From: Pedobacter indicus
GTDB lineage: Bacteria > Bacteroidota > Bacteroidia > Sphingobacteriales > Sphingobacteriaceae
Assembly (NCBI RefSeq): GCF_003449035.1
Contig: NZ_QRGB01000001.1
Coordinates: 2,542,001-2,606,000 of the forward strand
Length of the DNA stretch: 64,000 nt
Direction: 5' to 3'
The position numbers and the translations under genes were made by a program. The notes beneath the pieces were generated by a model. That model was not told the origin of the DNA. It searched no databases and saw only the letters and a list, made by a program, of their open reading frames with translations. Every line of letters starts with the position of its first letter. Positions within the stretch are counted from its first letter, which is position 1. Of the stretch, positions 26,854 through 36,097 are shown in pieces.

Positions 26854-29800
26854 ATGTCAAAAGTTTTTAGATTTCATAACGGTAATAATAATATTGAGGA
26901 CTGGCAGGTTACGGAAGCTTATGGTAGTAATGCTATCAATGCTATTCAGGATCCTGCCGGGGAATCGGCTAGCAGAGAGATCACGTCGATACCGAGCCCT
27001 TTCGCTCGTATGGACCTGATTCAAACTGCATTCAGGCGTTTGAACGAGAGTCGAAACATCGATGGTGATTCTATTTTTCACAAGATGGTCTCAGATACAC
27101 TGGATGTCGCTGAGTTGTTCTTTAATCTTGATCGCTTTCAGGATCGATTAAAATTGGTTGTTTGGGACCGGAGTCAGGATCTCAACCAATTATTGAACTC
27201 TTCAAACCCGAAGCATAAGCGCTTGGGCGAAACACTGAAGCTCTACCTGGATCAGGATCGGGATGCCCATAATTTCGACCAACTGAACAGCATCTATTTG
27301 CTAAATTACTATCAGGGAGGGCCGCATAAGATGAATATCATCGGTGGTACGTCCCCATCCACTTTATTCTTTACTTCAGCAAACGATCTGAGTTATGTAA
27401 ATATCCAGTTCGGTATTAAACGCGTGTTTTCAACGCTCTATCAACCTCTTTACCAGCGCGACATCGAGTTCCAAAAATACATGTTTGGTTTGCAGAAGCA
27501 CTTCCCCGGCTTTCAGACGAAATTTAAAGAACTGGACGGCTATCTCAATGAGAATTACGGGCAACTGCGTGACGATGTAAAGCAGGCGGTTCAGGACGCA
27601 ACAGAGGCTGATTTTAATAATGCTTATACGCCGATTACAATCGGCGGGGATGGAAATATGGTGGAGGTACTGGGCTTTCCTTTACGGAAAAAGGTCGCGA
27701 AACCCACCAATATTGCTGAGCAATCTGATTTTGTAATCGCTTCTGACAAATACGAGGGATTAAAACCCTTGGTTTTGCCGAATGAGAAATTCACAAATCG
27801 CCTGCAATATACAACTGATTATTGGGACGCCAACTTAAAGGCACCCCATGTTGATGCGAACGATTTAAGTGAAAGAAAACTACCTTTTGTTGGTGATCAA
27901 TACCCCTACCTTACCATCTCGGATTTATTAGAACCGTATTTGATACGGACTGTATATCCACTTCAGAAATCGGCCTATTTCGATGGAAACCTGTCAGCAG
28001 AAAAATCGTTCACAAAAGGTTTTCTTTTACCATTGAAGAAAGAGTTCTTCGATTATTTCGATACGAACTTTCTAACAGGTCATACGGCCAATGGACAACC
28101 GGTCTTTGAGATGCGCCTTGGAGCTGGCGGTGGAGTGACTGTAACTTTGAGAATTCCGGTGAAGAAAGGCTCTGTTTCATTCCAACGTATCTACTATCCG
28201 TCAAGCAATGACTTAAGTATAGAAAAAGCTGATATTGAAAACAATAAGGGAATTATTGTAGAGAATCAGTTTAGCTTAACAACCTTCCCTTTTTATCGAC
28301 TGCCACAAGAATACAACCATGTTTATCGCATCGCACTGATGGATCGGGATGTTCTGCCATTGACCAAATCACGAAAGTATTCACTGAAGTTTTTTAAAAA
28401 CCATTCTGCGGAGAATGCTGATCCGGGCGAGAGCAAAGAAACGAAAGTAAAAGCAGAAAAAACACGCTCGAAAAAATCAGCAGATGGGCTTAGTTCACAC
28501 TTCTATGTTCTGGAAGATGGTTTTGATTATATGGTGCTGAATGATGGTGCCGGGCACCAAGGGGTCGTACTGCCTTTGTTTAAAGAAATCGAGCCCGGAA
28601 CGGAAAAATTTACTTTTGCAGTAGATTTTGGGACAACGAATACGCATGTTGAATATCGGAAAAATGATTTAGACCCGCAGCCTTTTGAAATTACGGATGA
28701 AGATCTGCAAATGGCCAGCTTACATGATCCAAAGGTTGAAGAGACCGATATATCACTCTCAGGAACAGGCGCTACGGCGCTGATATTAACACTACCCCAT
28801 GAGTTTTTACCTCTTAAAGTGGGCCGGAAACTGCAGCACTCCTTCCCTACACGTACTGCAATCCACTACAATGATGCGACGGATTTTTCAAGTTCAACAT
28901 ACGCTTTAGCTGATCTGAATTTGTCTTTTACTTATGAGAAGGAGCTGATACCGAAGAATGTTAAGTTTGACACAAACCTGAAATGGTCGGATTTCAAAGC
29001 AAATACAAAAGAACTCAAAAAGGTTGATGCCTATTTTGAGAACCTAATGCTATTGATTCGGAACAAAGTGATCTTGAATGGAGGTGATCCGGATCAGACG
29101 GATCTGGTTTGGTTCTACCCTTCCAGCATGTTGCCGTTTAAAATCGGCATGATGGAATTTAAGTGGGAGAACCTATTCAACCGCTACGTAACGAATAAAC
29201 GTTCACCAATGAAACTTTCTGAGTCGATCGCACCGTTCTATTACTTTAAGAACCGATTGGGGGTAACAGCTACTGAAAGACCGGTTGTATCAATCGATAT
29301 TGGTGGAGGGACATCCGACATGGTGGTTTACACAAAAAACCGTCCTGAAGTATTGACATCTATGCGTTTCGCAGCTAACACAATTTTTGGGGATGGCTAC
29401 AATTCGAACCCTGCACTGAACGGCTTCGTGAAAAAATACACCGAAAAGTTTAAGGATTTGGGAATTGTATCGTACTATTTACCGAAGCTACAGCGCTCAG
29501 ACGACATTGCCGGTTTCTTTTTCTCATTGGAAAACAACCGGGATCTTCAAAAACGGAACATCGATGCTTCTTTTGCCAAAGAATTGAGACAGGATGCTGA
29601 CTTTCGAATTGTATTTTTGATTTTCTATTCTGCCATTATCTACCACCTGGCTAAACTGATGAAGGCAAAGGGACTGGAAATGCCAGCCTACATCACATTT
29701 TCCGGGACGGGCTCTAAAGTGATCGACTTTGCCGACCCGAGACCGAAATTGAAAGGCTTAAGTAAGTTGACAGAAGCAATTTTCCTGGATATTTATCAGG

Positions 29801-30387
29801 CTGCGGAGGAAGGATCAGATGATGAGCAACAAACAGGCGACGACCGACCGACTGAAGAGCAAGACATTTTAGCGGCTTCAGCCGATGCTTTGGCTGCGAA
29901 CAAAGCGGCGCACCCGATGAGCGGATTTATCGACCTGAAACAATATGAGAATCCGAAGGAAATTACCTGTAAGGGCGGTTTGATGATCGATGAGGATATC
30001 GACATCGACGATATCAAATCAGTGCTGCTCGGCGATGTAAACAATACACTTTTAGAGGATAAACCATTGGATTATTCAGCTATAACGAATGAGTTGATAA
30101 ACAATATACTATCAGAGTATAAAAACTTTGTAGAGATGTTCTTCAGGCTGCATAAGAATTTAAATTTTTCGAAAGAATTTGGCGCTAATCCGTCCACGAT
30201 CAAATTGGCTAAAACAATCTTAACCAGCAAGGCAAAGGAATATTTACTGCTGGGTATTGAGCAGCAGCAGAAAGAACTGATCGAAGACCAATCTGTAGAA
30301 ATTTCAGAAAGTTTATTCTTTTACCCGCTGGTGGGCGGACTGAACAAGTTGGCATACGATATCTACGAGGAAGAGCTTGCTCAGTAG
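26854..30387 (+). CDS. Giant protein with Hsp70/actin-like ATPase domain
   Basis: A 1177-residue, probably cytoplasmic protein. Residues 1 to about 525 match no family I know. A Lys-rich linker (about 525-547) leads to an Hsp70/actin-fold ATPase: phosphate-1 motif AVDFGTTNTHVEY (about 589-601), phosphate-2 motif VSIDIGGGTSDMVVY (about 812-826) and adenosine motif ITFSGTGSKVIDF (about 947-959). An acidic linker (about 983-1003) and a helical C-terminal region follow. All three ATPase motifs look intact, so ATP binding is likely. Large proteins with this fold include the SrfB virulence-associated family, a possible relative. It follows the tubulin-like gene by 27 bases, an unusual pairing of tubulin-like and actin-like nucleotide switches. 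Confidence 0.8.
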   Translation: MSKVFRFHNGNNNIEDWQVTEAYGSNAINAIQDPAGESASREITSIPSPFARMDLIQTAFRRLNESRNIDGDSIFHKMVSDTLDVAELFFNLDRFQDRLKLVVWDRSQDLNQLLNSSNPKHKRLGETLKLYLDQDRDAHNFDQLNSIYLLNYYQGGPHKMNIIGGTSPSTLFFTSANDLSYVNIQFGIKRVFSTLYQPLYQRDIEFQKYMFGLQKHFPGFQTKFKELDGYLNENYGQLRDDVKQAVQDATEADFNNAYTPITIGGDGNMVEVLGFPLRKKVAKPTNIAEQSDFVIASDKYEGLKPLVLPNEKFTNRLQYTTDYWDANLKAPHVDANDLSERKLPFVGDQYPYLTISDLLEPYLIRTVYPLQKSAYFDGNLSAEKSFTKGFLLPLKKEFFDYFDTNFLTGHTANGQPVFEMRLGAGGGVTVTLRIPVKKGSVSFQRIYYPSSNDLSIEKADIENNKGIIVENQFSLTTFPFYRLPQEYNHVYRIALMDRDVLPLTKSRKYSLKFFKNHSAENADPGESKETKVKAEKTRSKKSADGLSSHFYVLEDGFDYMVLNDGAGHQGVVLPLFKEIEPGTEKFTFAVDFGTTNTHVEYRKNDLDPQPFEITDEDLQMASLHDPKVEETDISLSGTGATALILTLPHEFLPLKVGRKLQHSFPTRTAIHYNDATDFSSSTYALADLNLSFTYEKELIPKNVKFDTNLKWSDFKANTKELKKVDAYFENLMLLIRNKVILNGGDPDQTDLVWFYPSSMLPFKIGMMEFKWENLFNRYVTNKRSPMKLSESIAPFYYFKNRLGVTATERPVVSIDIGGGTSDMVVYTKNRPEVLTSMRFAANTIFGDGYNSNPALNGFVKKYTEKFKDLGIVSYYLPKLQRSDDIAGFFFSLENNRDLQKRNIDASFAKELRQDADFRIVFLIFYSAIIYHLAKLMKAKGLEMPAYITFSGTGSKVIDFADPRPKLKGLSKLTEAIFLDIYQAAEEGSDDEQQTGDDRPTEEQDILAASADALAANKAAHPMSGFIDLKQYENPKEITCKGGLMIDEDIDIDDIKSVLLGDVNNTLLEDKPLDYSAITNELINNILSEYKNFVEMFFRLHKNLNFSKEFGANPSTIKLAKTILTSKAKEYLLLGIEQQQKELIEDQSVEISESLFFYPLVGGLNKLAYDIYEEELAQ

Positions 30388-30432
30388 ACGCATTTGAAAG
30401 TTTATACGTTATATTAAGATAATTAACTGAAC

Positions 30433-31035
30433 ATGGATTTTATAACCACGATATTACCGGCCATCGTTGTTGTCTTCCTGATTATCATCCAGGGTTATTT
30501 GACACAACAGGCGATGAAAAATAAATATGCCAAACCACTGGAAAAAAAAGTGGAGGATTTGGAATTGGACATGGCAAAGAAGGACCATGAGATCAAGAAA
30601 TTGACAGAGACGATGCTCGCCTTACAAACTGAATTGGAAAAGATGGCACAAGATACAATCAACCTACTCCATCAAAGTCCGCAAAAGCAAGCGCCGAAAG
30701 AAGAAAAACCAGTCTTAAGAGACTTTTACATGTCGACCCCAAATAAAGACGGGAGCTTTAACAGCGCTTCGTATAGTGAGCGCTTCTTACCTTCCGTTTC
30801 CATCTATCACTTTATACCTTTGAACGAATCAGAGGCAGAATTTGAATTTGAAAGTGATGAGCAGGGTACGCGTGATGCATTAAACTTCTCACAGTCGTAT
30901 ATCGAACCCGTGTGCGATGAGGAAAACGATGTAACGCCTGATAGTAAAAAGGTGGTGACCCTGCGTAAGGGATTGGCGGAAAAAACCAATGGCAGCTGGA
31001 TTGTAAGACAAAAGGCCGTAGTCATGTACTCTTAA
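30433..31035 (+). CDS. Membrane-anchored coiled-coil protein
   Basis: A 200-residue protein with an N-terminal membrane helix (about residues 6-24, TILPAIVVVFLIIIQGYL), then a coiled coil (about 34-75, KKVEDLELDMAKKDHEIKKLTE). A C-terminal globular part of about 110 residues contains SESEFEFES-like acidic strands and a Trp near the end. No family recognised. It lies in the same operon, 45 bases after the actin-like gene. The layout suggests a cytoplasmic coiled coil tethered to the inner membrane, perhaps a scaffold for the operon's nucleotide-switch proteins. Confidence 0.7.
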   Translation: MDFITTILPAIVVVFLIIIQGYLTQQAMKNKYAKPLEKKVEDLELDMAKKDHEIKKLTETMLALQTELEKMAQDTINLLHQSPQKQAPKEEKPVLRDFYMSTPNKDGSFNSASYSERFLPSVSIYHFIPLNESEAEFEFESDEQGTRDALNFSQSYIEPVCDEENDVTPDSKKVVTLRKGLAEKTNGSWIVRQKAVVMYS

Positions 31036-31064
31036 TAAGGTAAATTTCAATAAATAAAACAACG

Positions 31065-31331
31065 ATGATTGCAATTGTTATAGGAATTGGGTTGATAGCG
31101 GTGGGAATGCAGCTGTATTTCTTTTTGAAAACACTGGGTCAAAGCAAATCATTGACAAGGTTGGTTCCTCCAGTAAAGGATTTAAAAACAGTTAAAGTGT
31201 TTGTTCCTGATCAAGACAACCTTGATTCAGAAGAGGTGCTGCTAAAGAAACACAAACATGTAGTAAGTCCGGAACAACGAATTCCTGAAGAAAGTTTCTT
31301 TGAACATTTGATTCGCTCGGAAGAAAAATAA
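31065..31331 (+). CDS. Small single-pass membrane protein
   Basis: An 88-residue protein with one N-terminal membrane helix (AIVIGIGLIAVGMQLYFFL, residues 3-21) and a charged soluble tail (SEEVLLKKHKHVV). It has no recognised domain. It lies 29 bases after the coiled-coil gene and 4 bases before the next gene, so it is embedded in the operon. Its reality rests on tight spacing and a convincing membrane segment at the start. Confidence 0.6.
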   Translation: MIAIVIGIGLIAVGMQLYFFLKTLGQSKSLTRLVPPVKDLKTVKVFVPDQDNLDSEEVLLKKHKHVVSPEQRIPEESFFEHLIRSEEK

Positions 31332-31335
31332 GAGG

Positions 31336-32439
31336 ATGGGATATATCGAAGTAAAATTAATTGAAGCGCCAAAGAACTGGTCGAAAGACAAAAAGACGCT
31401 AATTACGCAAGTAAATGATTATCTGCTAAAGAACCGTGGTTTGATCGGTGACTTCAATCAATTGAAAGGATTGATTGACCGAAAGTCAGATGCGCTTGAT
31501 AAAGACATTAAAAATAATGTAACGCTACCCCTCTACATCGGCTTGGTTGCGGCATTGGTGATCTTAGTCATCGCATTTTTAAGTGTACCATCGGTAAGCT
31601 CGTTAGATACGAAAACTTTAACGACGTTGTTTTCGGTTTTGAAAATTGCTTTGGTGATCAGCATTTTCGGCTTTTTGCTCAGTGTCATATCCTGGGGGTT
31701 TATTTACCGAAAGGCCGCTGCTCAAAATGAACAACAGAAAATGGCTATCTATGATTTCATTAACCAAGAAATGAATCAGCAGCTATCTCACAACATTACG
31801 TCGAGTATCTATGCGCTGCAGAGCAAAATGGAAATATTTACGAATCGTTTTGAAAAAAGTACAGGAGCTTTTCACCAAATTATTCAGGAGATGAAAAGTG
31901 CTTTCCAGCAGCAGGCGGATTACATGAAGGAACTAAAGAGCACGGACCTGAGCGAGTTAAGCGAACACAATATTAAGGTTATTCAGGAGATAAGAACCAG
32001 TAGCAAGGAATTTGACAAGTTACACGAATACCTCAAACAGACCAATGCCTTGGTGGAAGGAATGAAGGCCCTAAACACCAATCTGGAAGTCCGCGAAAAA
32101 CAATCTACAGCGCTTGAAAGGATTTCTAATTCGGTTGATAGCAACATTGAATTGAACAAGCAAATGATCGAGGTACTTCATTCAGATTTAAGGGAAATAG
32201 AGACCCGAAAAAAATACATGGCAGATGCCGTCATCAATGTAGACCATGCTTTACAAAAGGCTCTGGACGAACTAGCAGCGAGTACGCAAGCAAAATTGAA
32301 CCATGTCCGAGAACTGACGATCAAAGAAGAACACGCTATCGAAAAACGCTTAGCAACGCGTGATAAACGTCAGGAAAAGCGTCTAGAAGAGTTAATCGCT
32401 TCCCTTCAATCTCTTACCGAAGCGTTAAAATCAAAATAG
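31336..32439 (+). CDS. Two-pass membrane protein with long coiled coil
   Basis: A 367-residue protein with two adjacent membrane helices (about residues 65-86, LYIGLVAALVILVIAFLSV, and 101-125, LFSVLKIALVISIFGFLLSV), then a long helical, coiled-coil region to the end (about 140-365). That region is rich in Gln, Glu and Lys, with repeats such as LKSTDLSELSEHN and KEEHAIEKRLATRDKRQEKR. Topology puts the coiled coil in the cytoplasm. No family recognised; it resembles exported-ring or chemoreceptor-like scaffolds only in general form. It is the last gene of the operon; a terminator-like inverted repeat follows. Confidence 0.7.
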   Translation: MGYIEVKLIEAPKNWSKDKKTLITQVNDYLLKNRGLIGDFNQLKGLIDRKSDALDKDIKNNVTLPLYIGLVAALVILVIAFLSVPSVSSLDTKTLTTLFSVLKIALVISIFGFLLSVISWGFIYRKAAAQNEQQKMAIYDFINQEMNQQLSHNITSSIYALQSKMEIFTNRFEKSTGAFHQIIQEMKSAFQQQADYMKELKSTDLSELSEHNIKVIQEIRTSSKEFDKLHEYLKQTNALVEGMKALNTNLEVREKQSTALERISNSVDSNIELNKQMIEVLHSDLREIETRKKYMADAVINVDHALQKALDELAASTQAKLNHVRELTIKEEHAIEKRLATRDKRQEKRLEELIASLQSLTEALKSK

Positions 32440-32454
32440 CTTTCATGTCATCGC

Positions 32455-32510
32455 AATATATCCGGTAATTAAGCGATATTATTAGGTATCACCTAATTAC
32501 TGGATATATT
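32455..32510. terminator. Bidirectional terminator between convergent genes
   Basis: A 17-base inverted repeat with one mismatch (32455-32471, AATATATCCGGTAATTA; 32494-32510) spans the gap between the plus-strand operon end and the minus-strand CpsB-like gene, and overlaps the latter's stop codon. The arms are AT-rich at their base, so both strands have U-rich tails. Confidence 0.6.
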
Positions 32511-33243
32511 ATAATTGTTGATTTTTGTATTCGATTTCTTCTAGTTGGGTGGCAACTTTTGAAGGAACCGAAAAGTGCTGCATATTCTTAAGGTGACGTG
32601 TATGATGCATATCCGTGCCGATATAGTCGATCATCTTAGCATCCAATAGGCGAAGAGCTATTTCTTGCTCCCTCTTTCCATAATATCCGATAAACGAAAG
32701 GGCATTGCATTGCAACAGACAATGTCTATCTAAAAACGGCTCTAGTCTTGAGAAGCTTTTATCTACATAATGGTAACGTTCAGGGTGTGCAAGCAATGGT
32801 TGGTAACCGTGAGTCTGGAGTTGAAAAAGAATATTTTCGAGATTAGGCGGTGTATCCATAAACATTGTTTCAATCAGAACGATGTTATTACCCATAGTCA
32901 GCAGCTTTTTTGCTTCTACCAAGGCTGGAAAGTTTTCATCCAACATGTATTCAGCTGCAAAACTAATCGGTATTGTATATCCTCCTTTTTCGTTTAGTTC
33001 GGCCTGAAGAAGCTGCCAGGCACTTTCGATACTATCAGGCGTATTAGGATGTATATCACTAATCACGTGAGGGGTTGCAATCAATTTCTGGTAGCCTAAC
33101 TGAATAAGGCCATCGATTAACTCGATTGAATCCTCAACTTGATCTGCTCCATCATCTATCCCTGGGAGGATATGCGAATGCATATCCGTTTTCAGGATTT
33201 CACCAATAGAAAAGCTTGTCTTTTTATTGAATATAGAGAACAT
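32509..33243 (-). CDS. CpsB/CapC-family PHP-domain tyrosine phosphatase
   Basis: A 244-residue PHP-fold metal-dependent phosphatase. Metal ligands are visible in order: DMHSHILPGIDDGA near residue 20, ATPHVISDIHPN, EYMLDE, LLAHPERYHY and GTDMHHTRHL. Family members dephosphorylate the tyrosine cluster of polysaccharide co-polymerase kinases during capsule or exopolysaccharide synthesis. No export genes lie beside it here, so it acts on a partner encoded elsewhere. It has its own promoter box and is convergent with the preceding operon. Confidence 0.9.
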   Translation of the reverse strand: MFSIFNKKTSFSIGEILKTDMHSHILPGIDDGADQVEDSIELIDGLIQLGYQKLIATPHVISDIHPNTPDSIESAWQLLQAELNEKGGYTIPISFAAEYMLDENFPALVEAKKLLTMGNNIVLIETMFMDTPPNLENILFQLQTHGYQPLLAHPERYHYVDKSFSRLEPFLDRHCLLQCNALSFIGYYGKREQEIALRLLDAKMIDYIGTDMHHTRHLKNMQHFSVPSKVATQLEEIEYKNQQL

Positions 33244-33266
33244 TTAATCTTTATAGTTTTTTTTTG

Positions 33267-33274
33267 CAAAGATA
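33267..33274 (-). promoter_or_regulatory. -7 box for the CpsB-like gene
   Basis: On the minus strand TATCTTTG matches TAnnTTTG exactly, 24 bases before the ATG at 33243. A TTTG lies 22 bases upstream of the box as a -33 candidate, inside the 3' end of the neighbouring gene. A run of nine A residues sits in the short leader. Confidence 0.5.
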
Positions 33275-33288
33275 AAAGATTAAATCAA

Positions 33289-35955
33289 TCACCGATCAAA
33301 AGTCAACCAATCCAACGTAAACATATGCTCGTTCGGCTCTTGATCTTTTTTGAAAACAAAATACAGGTCATTGATTCCACCCGGATCTTTTACCGGAGTG
33401 CTTACTTTTATGAATTTGCTCCAGTCGCCCGTATTCTTGTAATCGAGGGTGCTTATTACTTCCCCCGTTGGTGAACCCACCCGAACTTCTAAGGTAGCAT
33501 CAATATTCAAAGAAGAATAGAAGTAGCTGATTTGCTTAATACCCGTCAAATCAATTTGTTTCAACATAAACCAAGATCCGTTATGAATGCTACCCAACTG
33601 TTTGTCGGTTCGACCTATGCGATCTACCTCATCAGCATCCTCAGCCTCAACCATATTTGATCGTAATACCAATGCGTCCGTTCCTGTTAATGGAACAATC
33701 GCCCCTCCTCCATCTGTGTAAGAAGCCTTCAGAACGTAGCGTCCTCTTTTTCCTTGATCTTGATGTTTATTCAATGCTACCGAGCCTTTCATTGGCAAAT
33801 CAAACAGTTCAGCTTGGCCAGCGAGGGATAGTATGTAACGAACCATTTCCTTCGCATCATTTTCTGATACTTGAGGATGCCCGTTCATATAGTGTTGTCC
33901 CCAATTACCACTACCACCTTTGATGATTTTATCGGCTAGTTGATCTACGACATCCTGGTTCTCATAGCGTTGAGCGATCTGAACAAAATTTGGCCCTACA
34001 GATTCTTCTGTCCATTGATGACAGGCCTGGCAATCGCTTTCTCGAATTAGACTCTCACCCAAAGGAACGGGTACAGGCATCTGATGACCCGGTGTGTTTT
34101 CTTGCCTTGACACCATTGGCACATAGGCAAAACTAATATGAACCCTATCTTCAGCAATCTCCTCGTCTTCTGCATCTTTCACACTCACTTCGTAAGGTAA
34201 AGTTTTATCATCAAAGAAGAAGCTTCTATTGCCGTTGGTCTGAATATTAACCTCTGGCAGGGTGTTGCCTACTTTTATTTCTATAATCCCCGTTGATTCA
34301 GCACCAGCCGCGTCGGTGACAATCTGCCTAACCTGATAAACTCCATGTTGCTCAAAGGTGTACAACGGAGAAGCTTCCGTAGACTGTACTTCTGTTCCTT
34401 CGAAAATCCATTGATAGCTGTGCTCATCGTCTGAATCGGGATCGTAATTATTTTCACCGCTAAATTTAACGGTAAGCGGCGCGATTCCCACTGTATCGGA
34501 AGCTGTCGGATACGATTCCGGCGCCCTGTTCCCACCATTATATTCGATGCGCACTAGTCTTGCATCAACATTGTCTATTCCATAAACCGAGCCGTATTCT
34601 AACATATAAAAAGCCCCGTCTGGTCCCATTTCAAGATCCATTGGCCTTCTAAAATCGCCATTTGTTTCCATGAAACGCTCCATGCTCACAAAATTATAAT
34701 CTTCATCAAGACGCACGGCGAAGACCCAACTTCTCATCCAATCATAAATGAATAGCGCCTTGTCGTAATATTTAGGAAATTTAACGGATGACTCCAGGTT
34801 CTCATCGAAATGATAAACCGGTCCGGCCATCGCATTTCTCCCTCCTTCGCCCACGAGAGGGAATTCTGCTGATTGCTGATAAGGGTACCAGATCAAAGCC
34901 TTTTGCGCTGGCGGCAATTCCCGCAGACCGGTATTGTTTACCGACTCATTGATCGGTTTTTCAGCATTGAACAACTCGCCCAGCTCCTTAGTCTCAAAAT
35001 TATAATCAGGATACGGCTTACTATCGCCTACGAAATACGGCCAACCATAGTTACCCGCCTGCTTTGCTTGGTTAATTTCATCATAGCCACGTGGACCATT
35101 ATCACCGTCATTTCCAGCATCCGGACCAACTTCACCCCAATAGAGGATAGATGTTTCTTGATCTACGGAAATACGGTACGGATTTCTCGTACCCATCACA
35201 TAAATCTCAGGCCTTGTTCCTTCTGTCCCTTCAGGGAAAAGATTACCTTTAGGAATCGTATAAGTACCGTCTGCTTCAGGATGTATTCTTAAAACCTTTC
35301 CACGTAAATCATTTGTGTTTCCCGAAGACCGTTGCGCGTCGAAGGTAATCCGCCCTTCAATCTCGTCAATAGGCGCATACCCCCCAGAAGCGAAGGGAAC
35401 GGTATTGTCGCCTGTTGAAAGATACAGATTCCCATCTTTATCCCATGTTAAAGAACCACCGGTATGTGCACTGACTTCACGTTCGATTGGTATTTCGAGG
35501 ATAACGGTTTCAGAAGAAAGATCCAACTCATCGTTTTCTTTCAACACAAAACGGGAAAGGCTTTGACGTGCTGGTAGCTTGTCTGGCGTGTAGTACACAT
35601 ATACAAAGCGATTTTTTTGAAAATTTGGGTCAAGTGTTAACCCCATAAGTCCATTACCATACACTTCGTCCGGGTCCTCGGGCAGCAAAGCGAACGTATG
35701 AATCAAGGTAGTTTGTCCGTCATTCGGGTCATATTTCGAAAACTGACCATGGCGCTCTATAAAGAACACCTTCCCGTCTGGTGCCACTGCAAGTTCCATA
35801 GGCTCATTGAGATCATCTGATAGGATAACTTTTGTAAAACGGTTATCTTCAGGCTTTTTGAGCGGATCATCTTGATTTTCAGACGCGCAGGATGCAACAA
35901 AAAGGAGCAATAGAAAAGAGCAAATCCTTTTCGCAATTGTATAGGAATAGTTCAT
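33289..35955 (-). CDS. Multidomain PQQ-type sugar dehydrogenase with PKD, cytochrome c and CBM-like domains
   Basis: An 888-residue exported lipoprotein (lipobox LFVASCASE). Domains in order are: a glucose/sorbosone dehydrogenase propeller (about 40-470; HTGGSLTWDKDGNLYLSTGD, MGTRNPYRIS, GNYGWPY), a PKD domain (about 485-575; DPDSDDEHSYQWIFEGT), a cytochrome c with haem motif CQACHQW (about 641) and axial-Met region YMNGHPQVS, and a C-terminal CBM6-like jelly roll (about 755-888; GSWFMLKQIDLTGIKQISYFYSS). It would oxidise a sugar or polyol at the cell surface or in the periplasm and pass electrons to the haem. It is monocistronic, between terminator and promoter signals. Confidence 0.9.
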   Translation of the reverse strand: MNYSYTIAKRICSFLLLLFVASCASENQDDPLKKPEDNRFTKVILSDDLNEPMELAVAPDGKVFFIERHGQFSKYDPNDGQTTLIHTFALLPEDPDEVYGNGLMGLTLDPNFQKNRFVYVYYTPDKLPARQSLSRFVLKENDELDLSSETVILEIPIEREVSAHTGGSLTWDKDGNLYLSTGDNTVPFASGGYAPIDEIEGRITFDAQRSSGNTNDLRGKVLRIHPEADGTYTIPKGNLFPEGTEGTRPEIYVMGTRNPYRISVDQETSILYWGEVGPDAGNDGDNGPRGYDEINQAKQAGNYGWPYFVGDSKPYPDYNFETKELGELFNAEKPINESVNNTGLRELPPAQKALIWYPYQQSAEFPLVGEGGRNAMAGPVYHFDENLESSVKFPKYYDKALFIYDWMRSWVFAVRLDEDYNFVSMERFMETNGDFRRPMDLEMGPDGAFYMLEYGSVYGIDNVDARLVRIEYNGGNRAPESYPTASDTVGIAPLTVKFSGENNYDPDSDDEHSYQWIFEGTEVQSTEASPLYTFEQHGVYQVRQIVTDAAGAESTGIIEIKVGNTLPEVNIQTNGNRSFFFDDKTLPYEVSVKDAEDEEIAEDRVHISFAYVPMVSRQENTPGHQMPVPVPLGESLIRESDCQACHQWTEESVGPNFVQIAQRYENQDVVDQLADKIIKGGSGNWGQHYMNGHPQVSENDAKEMVRYILSLAGQAELFDLPMKGSVALNKHQDQGKRGRYVLKASYTDGGGAIVPLTGTDALVLRSNMVEAEDADEVDRIGRTDKQLGSIHNGSWFMLKQIDLTGIKQISYFYSSLNIDATLEVRVGSPTGEVISTLDYKNTGDWSKFIKVSTPVKDPGGINDLYFVFKKDQEPNEHMFTLDWLTFDR

Positions 35956-36040
35956 GGGGTTAAAATGCTATTTAAAAAAGATGCGGAACGAATATAGAAT
36001 AATGATATTAGAAATACAAAAACCCTTTTGTTTAAGCACA

Positions 36041-36069
36041 AAAAAAGCACTGCCAGTCAGTGCTTTTTT
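36041..36069 (-). terminator. Intrinsic terminator downstream of the 36098 gene
   Basis: AAAAAAGCACTG (36041-36052) and CAGTGCTTTTTT (36058-36069) form a perfect 12-bp stem with a five-base loop and T tracts on both strands. It lies 28 bases past the stop of the minus-strand lipoprotein gene. Confidence 0.85.
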
Positions 36070-36097
36070 GATTTTTTCAGTTTATGGATAAGCTCAA

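Noticed and set aside
34873-35292. 139-residue open frame on the plus strand
   Set aside because: Antisense to the propeller domain of the 33289 gene, with no family signal.
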